Assembly: GCA_963717135.1 (NCBI GenBank)
Contig: CAVQVN010000001.1
Location: forward strand, 1 to 64,000
DNA length: 64,000 nucleotides
Source of the DNA: UBA4744 sp963717135
GTDB lineage: Bacteria; Actinomycetota; Acidimicrobiia; Spongiisociales; UBA4744
Direction: 5' to 3'
Both the position numbers and the translations under genes were made by a program. The notes under the pieces were generated by a model. It was not told the DNA's origin, made no database searches, and saw only the letters and a list, made by a program, of their open reading frames with translations. Below, piece by piece: positions 36,878 to 47,873 of this stretch; within the stretch, counting starts at the first letter, position 1, and every line of letters begins with the position of its first letter.

Positions 36878-38040
36878 TCAGGTGTTTAGTGCGTCGACGA
36901 AAACCTCGATCGCACGATCGATTTCTTGCGATTGCAACACGTTGTAGAACGGTAGCCGTATCAACCGACCGCTGATGTCGTCAGTGACCGGGCAATCCGT
37001 CGCTTCAGCCCTGAATCGGATGCCGCCCTCCGAAGTGTGAAGGGGTACATAGTGGAAGGTGGAATGAACGTTAGCTTTCGCGCATCTGGCATAGCGCCCT
37101 ATAGCGCAGGCTGCAGGTCGGGGAGCAGGACGTAGAAACTGTGATATGCCTGTTCCCGGTCGTTGGGGATTCGGGGCAGTTCGATACCGAGCTGATCGGT
37201 CATCGGCGATAGTTGGTCTTCGTAATGATCAAACACAGCTTGACGGCTCTTGAGTATCTCCCATTCTCTTCTCAAGCTGACCGAGGTTAGGTACGCCGCC
37301 AAGAGGTCAGACAACCCGAACGACGACCCAGTGTCCACCCACGTGTACTTATCGACTTCGCCGAGCTGGAAGGAACGGCGATTCGTGCCCTTATCGTGAA
37401 GCACGTGGGCGCGCTCAATATCAGCTGGCTTGTTTAGAACGAGAGCCCCGCCCTCTCCACAGCTGATGTTCTTCATTCTCGTGGAAGCTCAGAGTGGAGA
37501 ACCGGCCATAACTCCCGAGCGGGGATCCTCGGTAGGTGCCGAATCAGGCCGTGAGCATTGTCTTCGATCAGGGCGACTCGATCCCAGCCCGCCAACACTG
37601 CCTGGAGGTCTTTCCAGGTCGCAGCCGACGCCGGGCGTGGTGGCACCAGCCACAACTGCTCGGACCGTCTCGGTCCATTAGCTCGGCGACGTGGCTCAGA
37701 TAGATCCCGAGCGTCACCGGTTCAATATCGGCGAAGATGATTCGGGCACCCGCTCGGACGAAAGCCAGAGCACTGGAAACGAAGGTATAGTGGAAGCGGT
37801 CGCGGTGTCGCCGGGTTGCAGATCGAGCAGCAAGGCCGACATCTCGAGAGCACTAGTGCAGGACGTGGTCAAGAGAACATCGGCCGAGCCGAGAGTTCCC
37901 TGTAGGAGTGAAGATACTCTTCTCGAGAAGGGACCGCTCGCGGACATATGTCCAGACTCCAGGCTCTGGAGCAGATACTCATGCTCCCGCCCGATGGACG
38001 AGGTCCGATTGAATGGGATCGAGGTGTTTTCCACAATCAT
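36878..38040 (-). CDS. dTDP-4-keto-6-deoxyhexose aminotransferase (RffA/WecE-like, DegT family), frameshifted
   Basis: ATG 38040 opens IVENTSIPFNRTSSIGREHE. Downstream pieces in several frames fit the RffA/WecE family: VLLTTSCTSALEMSALLL, VALIEDNAHGLIR, SFHE followed by KNISCGEGGALVLN (PLP lysine region), HVLHDKGTNRRSFQLGEVDK, then TWVDTGSSFGLSDLLAAYL. The C-terminus LPFYNVLQSQEIDRAIEVFV stops at 36878-36880. Corrected length is about 385 residues with four or more indels. It would convert the RmlB product to a dTDP-amino sugar, the natural substrate of the formyltransferase at 34.3-35 kb. Confidence 0.8.
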
Positions 38041-38103
38041 GAATCCCCGATCAGGAGCGCGGGCTCCACTCGGTGTAGTGTCTATTTTGCTGGTCGATTG
38101 TCA

Positions 38104-39142
38104 TGATGTGGGAGATCCCATTTCATGATGCACTGTTCCGGGTCGTTATCTCAATGAGAGAGCTTGCGTACTCGCCGGCGGTGATGGTTGTCACGACCAC
38201 AGATCTCGGTGGAGGAGCGTCTTGGGGACGTCCCCCTCACCGACGGGACGGGGCGCGATGGCAAATACTTCTTCGTGCAAGCTCGCGATCCATTGCTCCT
38301 CGAGCCCACCGACCACGCCGCGCTTCATGGAACGCCCCACATACCGATCACAGCGCTTGTTGTACCCGCTAATGGCGAGCGTCGGGTGATTGCTGGGCGA
38401 GACGGGGATCCTCTGGCTCATGCTGCTCATCAACGTCCTCGCAATAGGAGTGGGAACCTGGGCAACTGCCGCAGTAGCCCAATCGGCCGGTGTCAGCCGA
38501 TGGTTCGGCCTAGCTTTTGCTCTAAATCCGGGAATTCTGTTCGAACTCGCCTTCGATGGATCGGGAGCGGTTGCTTGGGCGTTGGTGATGGTTGCTGTGT
38601 CTCTTCCTCCGTCCGACGCAGGTGGTTGGGAGCTGTGTTGGCTCTCTGTGGCGCAGTGCTGACCCGCGAGGTTATGTTTCTCCCGGTGGCTGGTTTGGCG
38701 ATCTACTTCTGGTCTCGTGAACGCTCACAGGCGATCGCCATCCTGGCCGCACCGCTGCTTGTGCTCGCATCTTGGGCATGGTGGATCCGCCGGCAGTTGG
38801 ACGTGCCTGTCTCGACTATGGAGTCGAGCGAACTCGGGCTTCCCTTCGTCGGGTTGGGTCTTAGGCCCTTCGTGAGTTTGGCTCCAGCACCCTGGTTTGC
38901 GCTTGGTCGTCGGCTTGCTGGTCTTGGTGGTGGTCGTTGTAGCTCTGCGGCAGGTCGTGGCGCAGCGTGATCTATTAGCTCTGACCGGCATCGGATTTGC
39001 AGTATTGGCGATCTTCCTCAAAGGCACCGTTTGGTTCAACTACTACGACAACACCCGGGCGATTGCTCCGCTCTTCACGACAATCGTGCTGGTTTGGGCG
39101 ATCAGCGGGCAGATTGCTCGAGCCGGATCCTTGCATGGGTAA
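38104..39142 (+). CDS. Polytopic membrane protein of the GxDGQ/GRDGK group, frameshifted
   Basis: Pieces in three frames join: RPQISVEERLGDVPLTDGTG, RDGKYFFVQARDPLLLEPTD, LLGETGILWLMLLINVLAIG, FALNPGILFELAFDGSGAVA, AVLTREVMFLPVAGLAIYF and a last frame ending KGTVWFNYYDNTRAIAPLF. The loop 'VPLTxGTGxDGxYFxxARDPL' matches the paired membrane proteins at 43.2-45.4 kb, so they are paralogues. Several membrane segments and no known catalytic motif suggest GT-C-like enzymes or carriers in surface-glycan synthesis. It is divergent from the aminotransferase. Confidence 0.5.
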
Positions 39143-40348
39143 CCGCCCGGCCGCCCTGCGGCGATACGCCCTGGTCCTGCTCGTAGGCGGTATGGCGGCC
39201 GTCCTGGCTGCCTGGGTGTTGTGGATGGGCGGCTTGATCGACTCCGGGGGGAGTGTCGGATCCCAACGGAAATCCGGTCGGCATCGACTACGCAATCTTC
39301 CACACTGGAGGGCGCCTGCTGGCATCCCAGAACGAGACGGGACTCTATGAGGACGATAAGTTCCTCGCCGCTCTGGCGGTCACAACCGGCGAAGAGAACC
39401 AGGACCCCTCGCGGTTGTTCGTCAACCCACCGTTCTACGCGGCATTGTTCGCACCCCTTGCCAACGCGCCATACAGGACTGGCTTCGCTATCTGGACGGG
39501 GATCGGATTGGTTGCTCTCGGTCTAGGTCTCCGGCTGTTGGGCGCTCATCGGTGGGCACTTGTCGCCACTGCGGCGCTGTTGTTCTATCCAGTGTTTGTG
39601 GCATTCCGGCTTGGACAGAACAGTTTCGTGAGCCTGCTGTTGTTGGCTGACCTGTTTCGCGTGACTTCAGAAGGGCAAGCATGGCTTGGCGGGAGTTGCT
39701 TTGGGTTTGCTCGTCTTCAAACCTCAACTCGCTCTTGGTGCTGCAATTTGGTGGACTATCGACTGGCGTCGGTACCGCAGTGCATGGCTATCAGTGAGTC
39801 GCACCCGCAGCTCTGGTGGCGATCGGCGGATGGCTGCTGTGGCCTGATGCCACTCGGGCTTATCTGGAGGATCTCCCTTCACTAGTCGGTTTCCGACACC
39901 CTCAGTTTCTGCGCAGCACCTTCAGTCCCTATGGGTTCTTTTCGCTCCTGGCGCCAGGCCAGGATACGCTCGTATACGTCTTAACGGTTGTGGCGGCCAT
40001 CGGAGCCATATGGTGGTTCTGGTGGTATTGGAGGGGTCACCGCTCCGATCTGGCGGGCATCTTCTCGTTATCTGTGGTCCTAACCCTGCTGATCAGTCCG
40101 CGTGGGTCGTGGTGTACGACTGGACGCTTCTCTTGATTCCGGCGGTCATCCTGGCGTCCCAGCGGATTGATTTGCGCGACACATGGTTGGGAATCGGCGC
40201 TATCGTCGCACTGGCCGCTAACGTCAGTACCCAATTCGCCGAGGCCCAACTGAACTCCCTGGGTTGGGCAATTCAAATCGCTGTTCCGGCGCTGGTGCTG
40301 GGAGCCATCGGGGTTTCTCGGGGGCTAAAGGCGAAGCCGGCGGCTTGA
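39136..40348 (+). CDS. GT87-like membrane protein, frameshifted
   Basis: It overlaps the end of the previous gene by seven bases. Pieces: MGNRPAALRRYALVLLVGGM, then GNPVGIDYAIFHTGGRLLAS and RLFVNPPFYAALFAPLANAP, the hallmark loop of GT87/DUF2029 transferases, followed by FVAFRLGQNSFVSLLLLADL and later membrane pieces up to 40348. Two or more indels interrupt it; corrected length is about 400 residues. It probably transfers a sugar from a polyprenyl-phosphate donor at the outer side of the membrane. uvrA follows. Confidence 0.6.
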
Positions 40349-40413
40349 CCCTGTTCCAGACCTTCTTGTCACACCCTCCAACTACACTCGGCCGTCCGAG
40401 GTCTGACGCACGT

Positions 40414-43233
40414 ATGTCCACTGATCGCATCGTTATTCGCGGCGCCCGCGAGCACAACCTGAAGAACCTTTCGCTGGAACTTCCCCGCGACCAGTTGATC
40501 GTGTTCACCGGTATCTCCGGCTCCGGGAAGTCGTCGCTGGCGTTCGATACGATCTACGCCGAGGGCCAGCGCCGCTACGTCGAAAGCCTGTCGGCCTATG
40601 CCCGCCAGTTTCTCGGCCAGATGGACAAACCCGACGTGGATTTCATCGAAGGACTATCGCCGGCTATCTCCATCGACCAGAAGACCGCCAGTCGAAATCC
40701 TCGATCTACGGTCGGGACGGTCACCGAGATCCACGACTATCTGCGACTGCTGTTCGCCCGGATCGGGACCCCCCACTGCCCGAACTGTGGCGAGCCGGTC
40801 GCCCGCCAGACCCCCCAGCAGATCGTCGACCAGATTCTCGAACTGGCCGATGGGACGCGGTTCCAGGTGCTGGCCCCGGTGGTGCGAGGCCGCAAGGGGG
40901 AGTACGAGGCGCTCCTCAAGGAACTGGCCAGGGAAGGGTTTGCTCGGGCTCGTATCGACGGTGAGATTCGCGAACTGACCGAGGAGATCAAGCTCGATCG
41001 GTACTACCAGCACACCATCGAAGTGATCGTCGATCGGTTGGTTCGTAAAGAGGGGATCGAACGGCGGCTCACCGACTCGCTGGAAACCGCGCTCCACCTG
41101 GCCGAAGGCGTGGCCATGGTTGAGATCGTCGAGGGGCCGACCCTCACCTTCAGCCAGCACCTCGCCTGCGGCAACTGTGGGCTCTCGTTTGAAGAGCTGC
41201 AACCTCGCAACTTCTCCTTCAACAGCCCCTACGGGGCTTGCACGGAATGCAGCGGGATCGGGACTCGCTATCGGGTTGATCCCGACATGATCGTCCCCAA
41301 TCACGAACTGTCGATCGATGAGGGCGCCATCCTGCCCTGGTCCGGTACTCGCAGCCGCTACTACCAGCGGGTCCTCGAAGGAGTGGCCGAACACTTCGGG
41401 TTCTCGACCGGGACTCCTTTCGAGGAGTTATCAGAAGAACACCGGGAAGTCCTGATGTACGGGATGGGTGATCAACAGATCAAGGTGTCCTACGTCAACC
41501 GGTTCGGACGCAAACGGCAGTACATGGCGAGTTTTGAGGGAGCCGTGCCGTTCCTGACCCGCCGGCACGAGAACGCCGCCTCCGACTCGGCCCGCGAGTA
41601 CTACCAGGAGTACATGCGCGAGGTTCCCTGCGACGCCTGCGGCGGCGCCCGCCTCAATCCCACCTCACTGGCCGTCACCATCAACGAGCTGAACATCCAT
41701 GAGATCTCTTCACTGCCTCTCGGCCGGACGTCCGCAGTCCTGGCGGATCTCGAACTGACCGACCGCCAACGCAAGATCGCCGAGCGGGTCCTCAAGGAAA
41801 TCCGGGCCCGACTGCAATTCCTGCTCGATGTCGGCCTCGACTATCTGACCCTGGCCCGCGGGGCGGCCAGCCTGGCCGGGGGAGAAGCCCAACGGATCAG
41901 GCTCGCTACCCAGATCGGCTCCGGGCTCGTAGGCGTGCTCTACATCCTCGACGAACCCTCTATCGGGCTGCATCAGCGCGACAACCAGCGGCTCATCGAG
42001 ACCCTGATACGCCTTCGGGACCTCGGTAACACACTGATCGTCGTTGAACACGACGAGGAGACCATCCGCACTGCCGATTACATCATCGACATCGGTCCGG
42101 GAGCCGGCGAGCACGGCGGCCGGATCGTCGTCGAGGGGACCCTGGCCGATGTACTGGCCGAGCCGGCCTCGATCACCGGGGACTATCTGGCCGGCCGGCG
42201 CAAGATCCCCACTCCGGTGTCGCGGCGCGGCCCGAACGGCAGCAGCATTGAGGTGCTGGGAGCCACCGAGAACAATCTCCAAGAGATCGACGTTCGATTT
42301 CCGCTCGGCTTGTTCGTCACCGTCACCGGCGTGTCCGGATCCGGCAAGTCGTCGCTGGTGCAGGAGATCCTGTCCAAATCGCTTCATCACGCCCTCTACC
42401 GGTCGCGAGAGGTTCCCGGCCGGCACAAGAAGGTGGTAGGAGTCGAAAGCATCGATAAGGTCATCAACATCGACCAGTCACCGATCGGCCGCACCCCCCG
42501 TTCCAATCCGGCCACCTACACCAAGGTGTTCGACCACGTTCGGACCCTCTTTGCCTCCACCCCCGACGCTCGCACTCGCGGCTACCTGCCGGGGCGCTTC
42601 TCCTTCAACGTCAAGGGCGGCCGTTGTGAGGCCTGCAAAGGGGACGGCACGATCAAGATCGAGATGCACTTCCTCCCCGATGTATACGTTCCGTGTGAAG
42701 TCTGCAAAGGCAAGCGGTACAACCGGGAGACCCTGCAGATCCTCTGGAAGGGCCACACAATCTCCGATGTGCTCAACATGTCGATCGAAGAAGCCCTCAC
42801 CTTCTTCGAGAACCAGCCCAAGATCGTCCGGGTGCTGCAGACCATCTACGACGTCGGGCTGGGATATGTTCGTCTCGGGCAGCCCGCCCCCACCCTGTCG
42901 GGAGGTGAGGCGCAGCGGGTCAAGCTGGCCGCCGAACTCGGCAAACGATCGACCGGACGAACCTTCTACATCCTCGACGAGCCCACCACCGGCCTGCACT
43001 TCGACGACATCCGCAAGCTGCTCGGAGTGCTCCAGCGGCTGGTCGACTCCGGCAACACGGTGGTGGTGATCGAACACAATCTGGACGTGATCAAGACCGC
43101 CGACTGGGTCATCGACCTCGGTCCCGAAGGCGGAGAGGAAGGCGGCCGGATCATCGCCGAAGGAACCCCCGAACAGGTGGCCGAGGTCCCGGAGAGTTAC
43201 ACCGGCAAGTTCCTGCGCGAGGTACTGGCCTGA
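40414..43233 (+). CDS. uvrA: Excinuclease ABC subunit A
   Basis: 939 residues from ATG 40414 (MSTDRIVIRGAREHNLKNLS), the family start and length; the frame is open back to 40264. Two ABC ATPase halves: Walker A GISGSGKSSLAF and GVSGSGKSSLVQ; signatures LAGGEAQRIRLA and LSGGEAQRVKLA; zinc clusters at CPNCGEPVA-type, CDACGGARLNP and CEACKGDGTIKIEMHF with CEVCKGKRYN. It is the damage-recognition ATPase of nucleotide excision repair. No indels over 2.8 kb. Its last 37 bases overlap a convergent membrane gene. Confidence 0.97.
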   Translation: MSTDRIVIRGAREHNLKNLSLELPRDQLIVFTGISGSGKSSLAFDTIYAEGQRRYVESLSAYARQFLGQMDKPDVDFIEGLSPAISIDQKTASRNPRSTVGTVTEIHDYLRLLFARIGTPHCPNCGEPVARQTPQQIVDQILELADGTRFQVLAPVVRGRKGEYEALLKELAREGFARARIDGEIRELTEEIKLDRYYQHTIEVIVDRLVRKEGIERRLTDSLETALHLAEGVAMVEIVEGPTLTFSQHLACGNCGLSFEELQPRNFSFNSPYGACTECSGIGTRYRVDPDMIVPNHELSIDEGAILPWSGTRSRYYQRVLEGVAEHFGFSTGTPFEELSEEHREVLMYGMGDQQIKVSYVNRFGRKRQYMASFEGAVPFLTRRHENAASDSAREYYQEYMREVPCDACGGARLNPTSLAVTINELNIHEISSLPLGRTSAVLADLELTDRQRKIAERVLKEIRARLQFLLDVGLDYLTLARGAASLAGGEAQRIRLATQIGSGLVGVLYILDEPSIGLHQRDNQRLIETLIRLRDLGNTLIVVEHDEETIRTADYIIDIGPGAGEHGGRIVVEGTLADVLAEPASITGDYLAGRRKIPTPVSRRGPNGSSIEVLGATENNLQEIDVRFPLGLFVTVTGVSGSGKSSLVQEILSKSLHHALYRSREVPGRHKKVVGVESIDKVINIDQSPIGRTPRSNPATYTKVFDHVRTLFASTPDARTRGYLPGRFSFNVKGGRCEACKGDGTIKIEMHFLPDVYVPCEVCKGKRYNRETLQILWKGHTISDVLNMSIEEALTFFENQPKIVRVLQTIYDVGLGYVRLGQPAPTLSGGEAQRVKLAAELGKRSTGRTFYILDEPTTGLHFDDIRKLLGVLQRLVDSGNTVVVIEHNLDVIKTADWVIDLGPEGGEEGGRIIAEGTPEQVAEVPESYTGKFLREVLA

Positions 43234-44330
43234 TCTGCAACCGCAGAGTGGGACTGTACCCACCAGGCTGCCCCCAACCAGGCCAACAGCCACAGCGGAG
43301 CGAAGGCCCTGACGGCGTTGTTGCCATCTCCCCACACGACTGCCGACGAGACCAGCGCCACCAGTATCCACGGGACGGTCAACCAGCCGATCAATCGGTG
43401 GCGGGTCACCACGACCACGATCACCGCGCCGACCAGGGCGACCAGCGCCACCATCGCCTGCACCAGATCCCCGGTGGTATCCCATTCGGAGAACGACTCC
43501 ACCAATCCGACCAGGGGCCACGAGAAGTTGTCCTTGGCGGACAATCCGTCGCCCACCTGCCAGGACAGCCAGCCGATCCACAGCGCCAGAGGAATGACCG
43601 GAACCAGGGCTGCGGCCGACGGCAGAGCGCCGTTCGCCCTCGAAAAACATCCAGCCGGCCAACCCCAGCGCAAACAGGACGTAGGCATCTTTCGTCAGGG
43701 CGGAGGCAGCCAGAGCCAGGACCGCCCATCCGGTCCGTTTCCGTAGGGCCAGGCTCACCGCCAGCATCGCCAACGCCATCGCCAGGGCGTCGGCCGTGGC
43801 TAATTGCACGGAAAGCCAAAGCCCCAGGTTGCCGAGCACGCCCAGCACTGCCCACCATCGCGCCCCGAGCAAGGAGGCAACGTCGGCTGTGGCGGCGGTC
43901 GCGGCACCAAAACCCACAATCGTCCAGGCGGCCAACCCGAATAGGGCGGCTTGCGGTGGGAACAACCCGAATCCTCCGGCCAGCCATCCATACAGTGCCC
44001 GCCGGTAGCGGTAGGCACCGTCGTCGGCCAGGTCGGGTAGACCGTCCAAACCCAGCGGATCCCGGGCGATCAAGTAGGAGTACTGGCCGTCATGGCCGAG
44101 GCCCTCGGTCAGCGGGATGGGTCCCAGCTCCTCCTCAATCAAAGGGCGTGTGCTGGACTCATGACCGACCCGAAGCACGAAAGCCAGTTCACCCTCGACA
44201 GCCCGCAGCTGGCTCCACAAAGCGAAGCCCGCCACCAGCACGCCCAAGAGAAACCAGCCGGCCAGCCGGACGGCGACAACCGCGGCAAGGTTTCCATGGA
44301 CCCGGTCATGTTGGCTACCGCGATTCGTGA
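43197..44330 (-). CDS. Polytopic membrane protein, copy A of a tandem pair (frameshifted)
   Basis: The N-terminal part reads VRLAGWFLLGVLVAGFALW, then IEEELGPIPLTEGLGHDGQY, YLIARDPLGLDGLPDLADDG and YRYRRALYGWLAGGFGLFPP. Middle helices include TADALAMALAMLAVSLAL and LTKDAYVLFALGLAGWMFF, and the C-terminus (after an indel near 43690) reads GNNAVRAFAPLWLLAWLGA to the stop at 43197. About 370 residues and ten helices. It shares its whole layout with copy B just upstream; both resemble the protein at 38.1 kb. It is probably a GT-C-like glycosyltransferase; no catalytic motif is assigned. It overlaps the uvrA end, convergent. Confidence 0.6.
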
Positions 44331-45433
44331 GCTCGGTCTGCCCAAGGTGGCCAAGCAGAGCACGCTCAGGGTGAGGAGCGGTGCGAAGACCCGAAGCGAG
44401 TTGTTGCCGAGGTTCCACACCCATCCGGAGGAAATCATCGCTAGTACCACCCAAGGCCACGTGAGCCATTTCAAGAGTGATGACCGCACGAGAAACGGGA
44501 TAACGGCTGCCAGCAGCAACCCGCACCAAAGCGATCAACGAGAAGGTGAGGTCTTTGCTTCCGGTGCCCGACCACCCGCCGGCTGCGTCAATGATTCCGA
44601 CGATAGGCAGAGAGAAGTTGCCACGCGGAGTGAGCCCTTCGCCCATTGAGACCGTCAGCCAAATCGACCAGATCGCCAGCGGAACGGCAGCCCCGACGGC
44701 AACCAGGGCCGCCTCCCGTCGATTCGCCCGGAACCACTCCCACCCGGCCAGCCCAAACGCCACCAACAGGTATTGGTCCTTGCCGAGGGCCGCCAGGGCC
44801 AGAGCGACCAAGCCCCAGACTCGAAGATGCCGACTCCACAACGCCACGCCGGTCAGTGCCAAACCGAGGGCGAGCACGTCCGGGGTGAGGAGCTGGACAG
44901 ACAACCAGACACCCGGATTGGCAAGGACTCCGGCGACCACCCAGGGTCGGGTTCCGAATGAGGCACCCAGGTCGGCGACGGCCGCTGTGGCCAGACCCAT
45001 TCCGATGGCGGACCATACGATCAGACCGACCAAGGCTCCTTCCCCGTCCCAGACAGCCGAAACCACCCGCCAGGGCCGGAAGGAGAATGCGCCGGTAGCG
45101 GTAGGCACCATGATCGAAAAGCTGCGGGGCTTCCCCTCGACCGAGCGGATCGACGGCAATCAAGTAGGAGAACTGGCCATCGTGTCCGGCTTGCTCGACC
45201 GTTGAGACAGGACCCAACTCCGCTTCGATAAGTGGGCGGAGCGCCGACTGCCGGCCGGTGTTCACCAGGCCGGTCCAGTCTCCGCCTAGGGCTTGCACCT
45301 GCAGCCACTGCAAGAGAAGGGCTAACCACCACCCCGACCAGGAACCATGCCACCAGATGCCGGGGTTCGAGGTGAAGTCCAGTTGAGCGTGCCTGGTGGT
45401 GTTGAAGGTGCGATGGACGGCATTGTGTTTCAT
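44300..45433 (-). CDS. Polytopic membrane protein, copy B of a tandem pair (frameshifted)
   Basis: ATG 45433 opens MKHNAVHRTFNTTRHAQLDF. The same order as copy A follows: LRPLIEAELGPVSTVEQAGH, DGQFSYLIAVDPLGRGEAPQ, YRYRRILLPALAGGF, then in other frames GEGALVGLIVWSAIGMGLAT, LLTPDVLALGLALTGVALW, LALAALGKDQYLLVAFGLAG and a C-terminus WNLGNNSLRVFAPLLTLSV. Corrected length is about 375 residues with two or more indels. The 'LGNNSLRVFAPL' and 'GNNAVRAFAPL' ends show A and B are duplicates. It runs into copy A without a gap. Confidence 0.6.
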
Positions 45434-45531
45434 TCGGTCGGACTTCTCGGGGCCAAGAAGCGACTGAGTGGATCAGGAGCTGGCGAGAACTCTCGCACCA
45501 GCTCTGGGATCGTGGCGACCGTCACCGAGAT

Positions 45532-46177
45532 ATGGGAGACAGGACTGGGAATGTCGACTTAGCTGAGTGGTGGTACCGAAGACTGGTGGCTGGATCGAGT
45601 CGAGCGGGATCCCGATACCAGCGAGCACGGTTCTGCCGCTCGTGCTCGACCTGCTCAAACCACGACCGGGGACCGGCGTCTACCTGGATGTCGGCTGTGG
45701 AGAAGGTGAGAGTCATGGCTGCAGTTCGGGAAGCAGGCGCGACGGCCATCGGTTGTGACCTCAACCTGGAGTTGCTGCGCTGGCGGTCGACCAGGTGGCC
45801 CGGTGGTTGGTTGCCGTCTGCCGGACCTCGATTGGATCCGCCCAGCCGTATTCGACGGCGCCTACGCCAGCCTCGTTGTTGGAGCATCTCATCGACCTCG
45901 ACCCATTCTTCTTGGGGCTGGCCGGACGCCGTGCAAGGCCGGCGGTCCACTGGTCCTGGTGGTCAACCATCCGTTGTTCACCGCTCCCGGATCCGGCCCG
46001 ATAGTAGATCCAACCGACGGGGAGGTCTTCTGGAGGTGGGGCACCTACCTGGAGGTGGGGGCACGACGGAGGAACCGTGGGTTCATGACTGGTGATGTTC
46101 TGTCACCGACCAATCGCGCGAACTTCTCAATGCCGCGGCCGCGCCGGTTGGTAACTGGAGCGGGTAAGGCAAGGTGA
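45532..46177 (+). CDS. SAM-dependent methyltransferase, frameshifted
   Basis: Pieces in three frames join into a class I methyltransferase: VLPLVLDLLKPRPGTGVYLD with VGCGEG (motif I), then VMAAVREAGATAIGCDLNLE, SLLEHLIDLDPFFLGLAG and GGPLVLVVNHPLFTAPGSGP followed by DPTDGEVFWRWGTYLE. The C-terminal portion is lost in unclear frames after about 46080. It is divergent from membrane copy B. The substrate is unknown. Damage increases toward the anomalous stretch that follows. Confidence 0.55.
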
Positions 46178-47870
46178 TCGATGTCAGACGCGAACAGAGA
46201 CCCACTGCGCGTCCTCGCAGGTTCAGATCCGAGACTCGGCGATCCGACGGCGACTCGCCAAGTCGTAGACCTGGCACGCTCTGCCCGTCGTGCTGGGCAT
46301 TGATCGAGGTCCGGCGGGCTCGCGGGCCTCATGTCAACGTTGCTCTGCTGCAAATCGCTCCATTTCGTCACGGACACTGCTGGAGTGATGGCCACACGCT
46401 TCTGGATCAAGAGAAGGGCAGATTCCGCGTCGAGCCGGGCCATGGACAACTTGCCTCGATCGAGTCGCGTGTAGAGCGGCCTGATTATCGCCTCTTCAGC
46501 TGAACCGATCGTGTCGCACGTGAGTGCGGCCGCGGTTTCTGGGTCTCCGCGATCAATCGCAATTGGAGCTCGCCATAGCACTGATTCTCTCAATGTTCTC
46601 GGCTGTTCGGCTGTCGTCGCAGGTGGTTCTCGCGTCTAGTTGGTCCGCAGTGATCCTTGACTCAGCGAGACGTCGGCGCGGGAAGATCGATCTGTCTCTG
46701 CGTGGTGACCGGGCGTCCTGGCGGCTCCTGTCCTTGCAAGCCTCTTGGGACTCTTCCTCGAGCTTCTGCGATTTGCTCGTCTTCGGACATTCGGCATCTC
46801 TGCCTACTTCAAGATCTTCGCATTCATTCGCCTGCTCTCGACTTCGCACTCGGCTTCCAGCTCTCCCTGATGGCGTGTTGAGCCGTCGGCCTCGGGCGTT
46901 ACCGGTGAATGATCGCAGCAGCGATCGAGCTGCCATGGCGGCCTTTGCGCGAGCTAGTCGATGTATCCTCTCATCTGGGGCTTTCTCTGAGGTTCATCAT
47001 CGGGGTGTCCTGTTGCTCTCACTTGAGGACACGGCGCTGGTCAACCGGTCGGGGGCGTCGCTGACGCTCGGTCTCTCTCTTTGGCCTGGTCGCCACTGAC
47101 TTCTGTTCTGATTGGTCAGCTCATCGGCTGGCAGATCCAGGGATCCTGCTGCAATGTACTTGTGGTTGATCTGTCTATCTGCTGGCTAAGCAGGCTGTAT
47201 GCTCCTGTCTGGCTTCGGCCTGCATCCGAGTCAGACTGCTGCTGTGTGTGGTTTCTGGGTGGCTGGGGTGCTGGTGAACAGTTTGTTTTGTGTCTTATTG
47301 GCGTATGTGTCTGGGCGTTGCCATCAGCTTCGATTGTGTGTTGCTTGGTGGTGTATTATAGTGAGGCCCCAAAGACATCATTTGGAGTCCCTACCAAACT
47401 GCGACCGACTTGGTGGACCAATTATGGTGCAGGTGTCTTTGATTGTTTCATCATCAAGAGAGCTGGTATGCCAGCAGATCCGCAACCTTGTATTTCTTTT
47501 GTCTGTGTGCCACATCCCTATGTGTTGGTGTAGGTAGCGCCGTCGGAGTTCTAGCTCCAACAACCTGCCTGTACCGGTTTTTGGAGAGCTGTTGTCTTGT
47601 TGTTGATACTTGGTTTGGGGACTGGGCAATGATGTGACTGATGCAAAGCGAGTGTAGTTATTGGCAATGGAAGATGGATCTAGTTATCCTGTACCTGGGC
47701 GTGGATATCGATTTCCCAGGAACCCAGTCAATGGCCTCTTGGGTCAGAGCTGTCATCAATCACGCCCACGACATCCAAAACTCCAAACACCGGTTTTATT
47801 TCTTGAATTGCCCTTGCCCCTCCCCATCCCCCACACTACGGCGTCGTATTTCTCCAATATCCGCATAGAA
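46178..47870. other. Gene-poor stretch with shifted base composition
   Basis: About 1.7 kb without a convincing gene. From roughly 47.1 kb the G+C content falls visibly and TG/TTG-rich words (tgtgtgtgg, gtttgttttgtgtc) dominate, unlike any other part of the window. A possible glycosyltransferase-like beginning (DPLRVLAGSDPRLGDPTATR, from about 46180) stops early. The right edge meets a spermidine-synthase-like fragment lacking its 5' half. Foreign DNA, a decayed region or low-quality assembled sequence are all possible. Confidence 0.5.
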
Positions 47871-47873
47871 CAA

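Noticed and set aside
42478..45159. An 893-residue minus-strand frame covering copy B, copy A and the antisense of uvrA
   Set aside because: Only its first two thirds match the tandem membrane proteins. The rest is the complement of uvrA and has no protein-like features; the long frame is caused by G+C-rich codon use plus an indel.
47143..47640. Hydrophobic frames in the anomalous stretch that could be membrane peptides
   Set aside because: Rich in Cys, Trp and Leu because of TG-rich composition; no start signal and no family resemblance.
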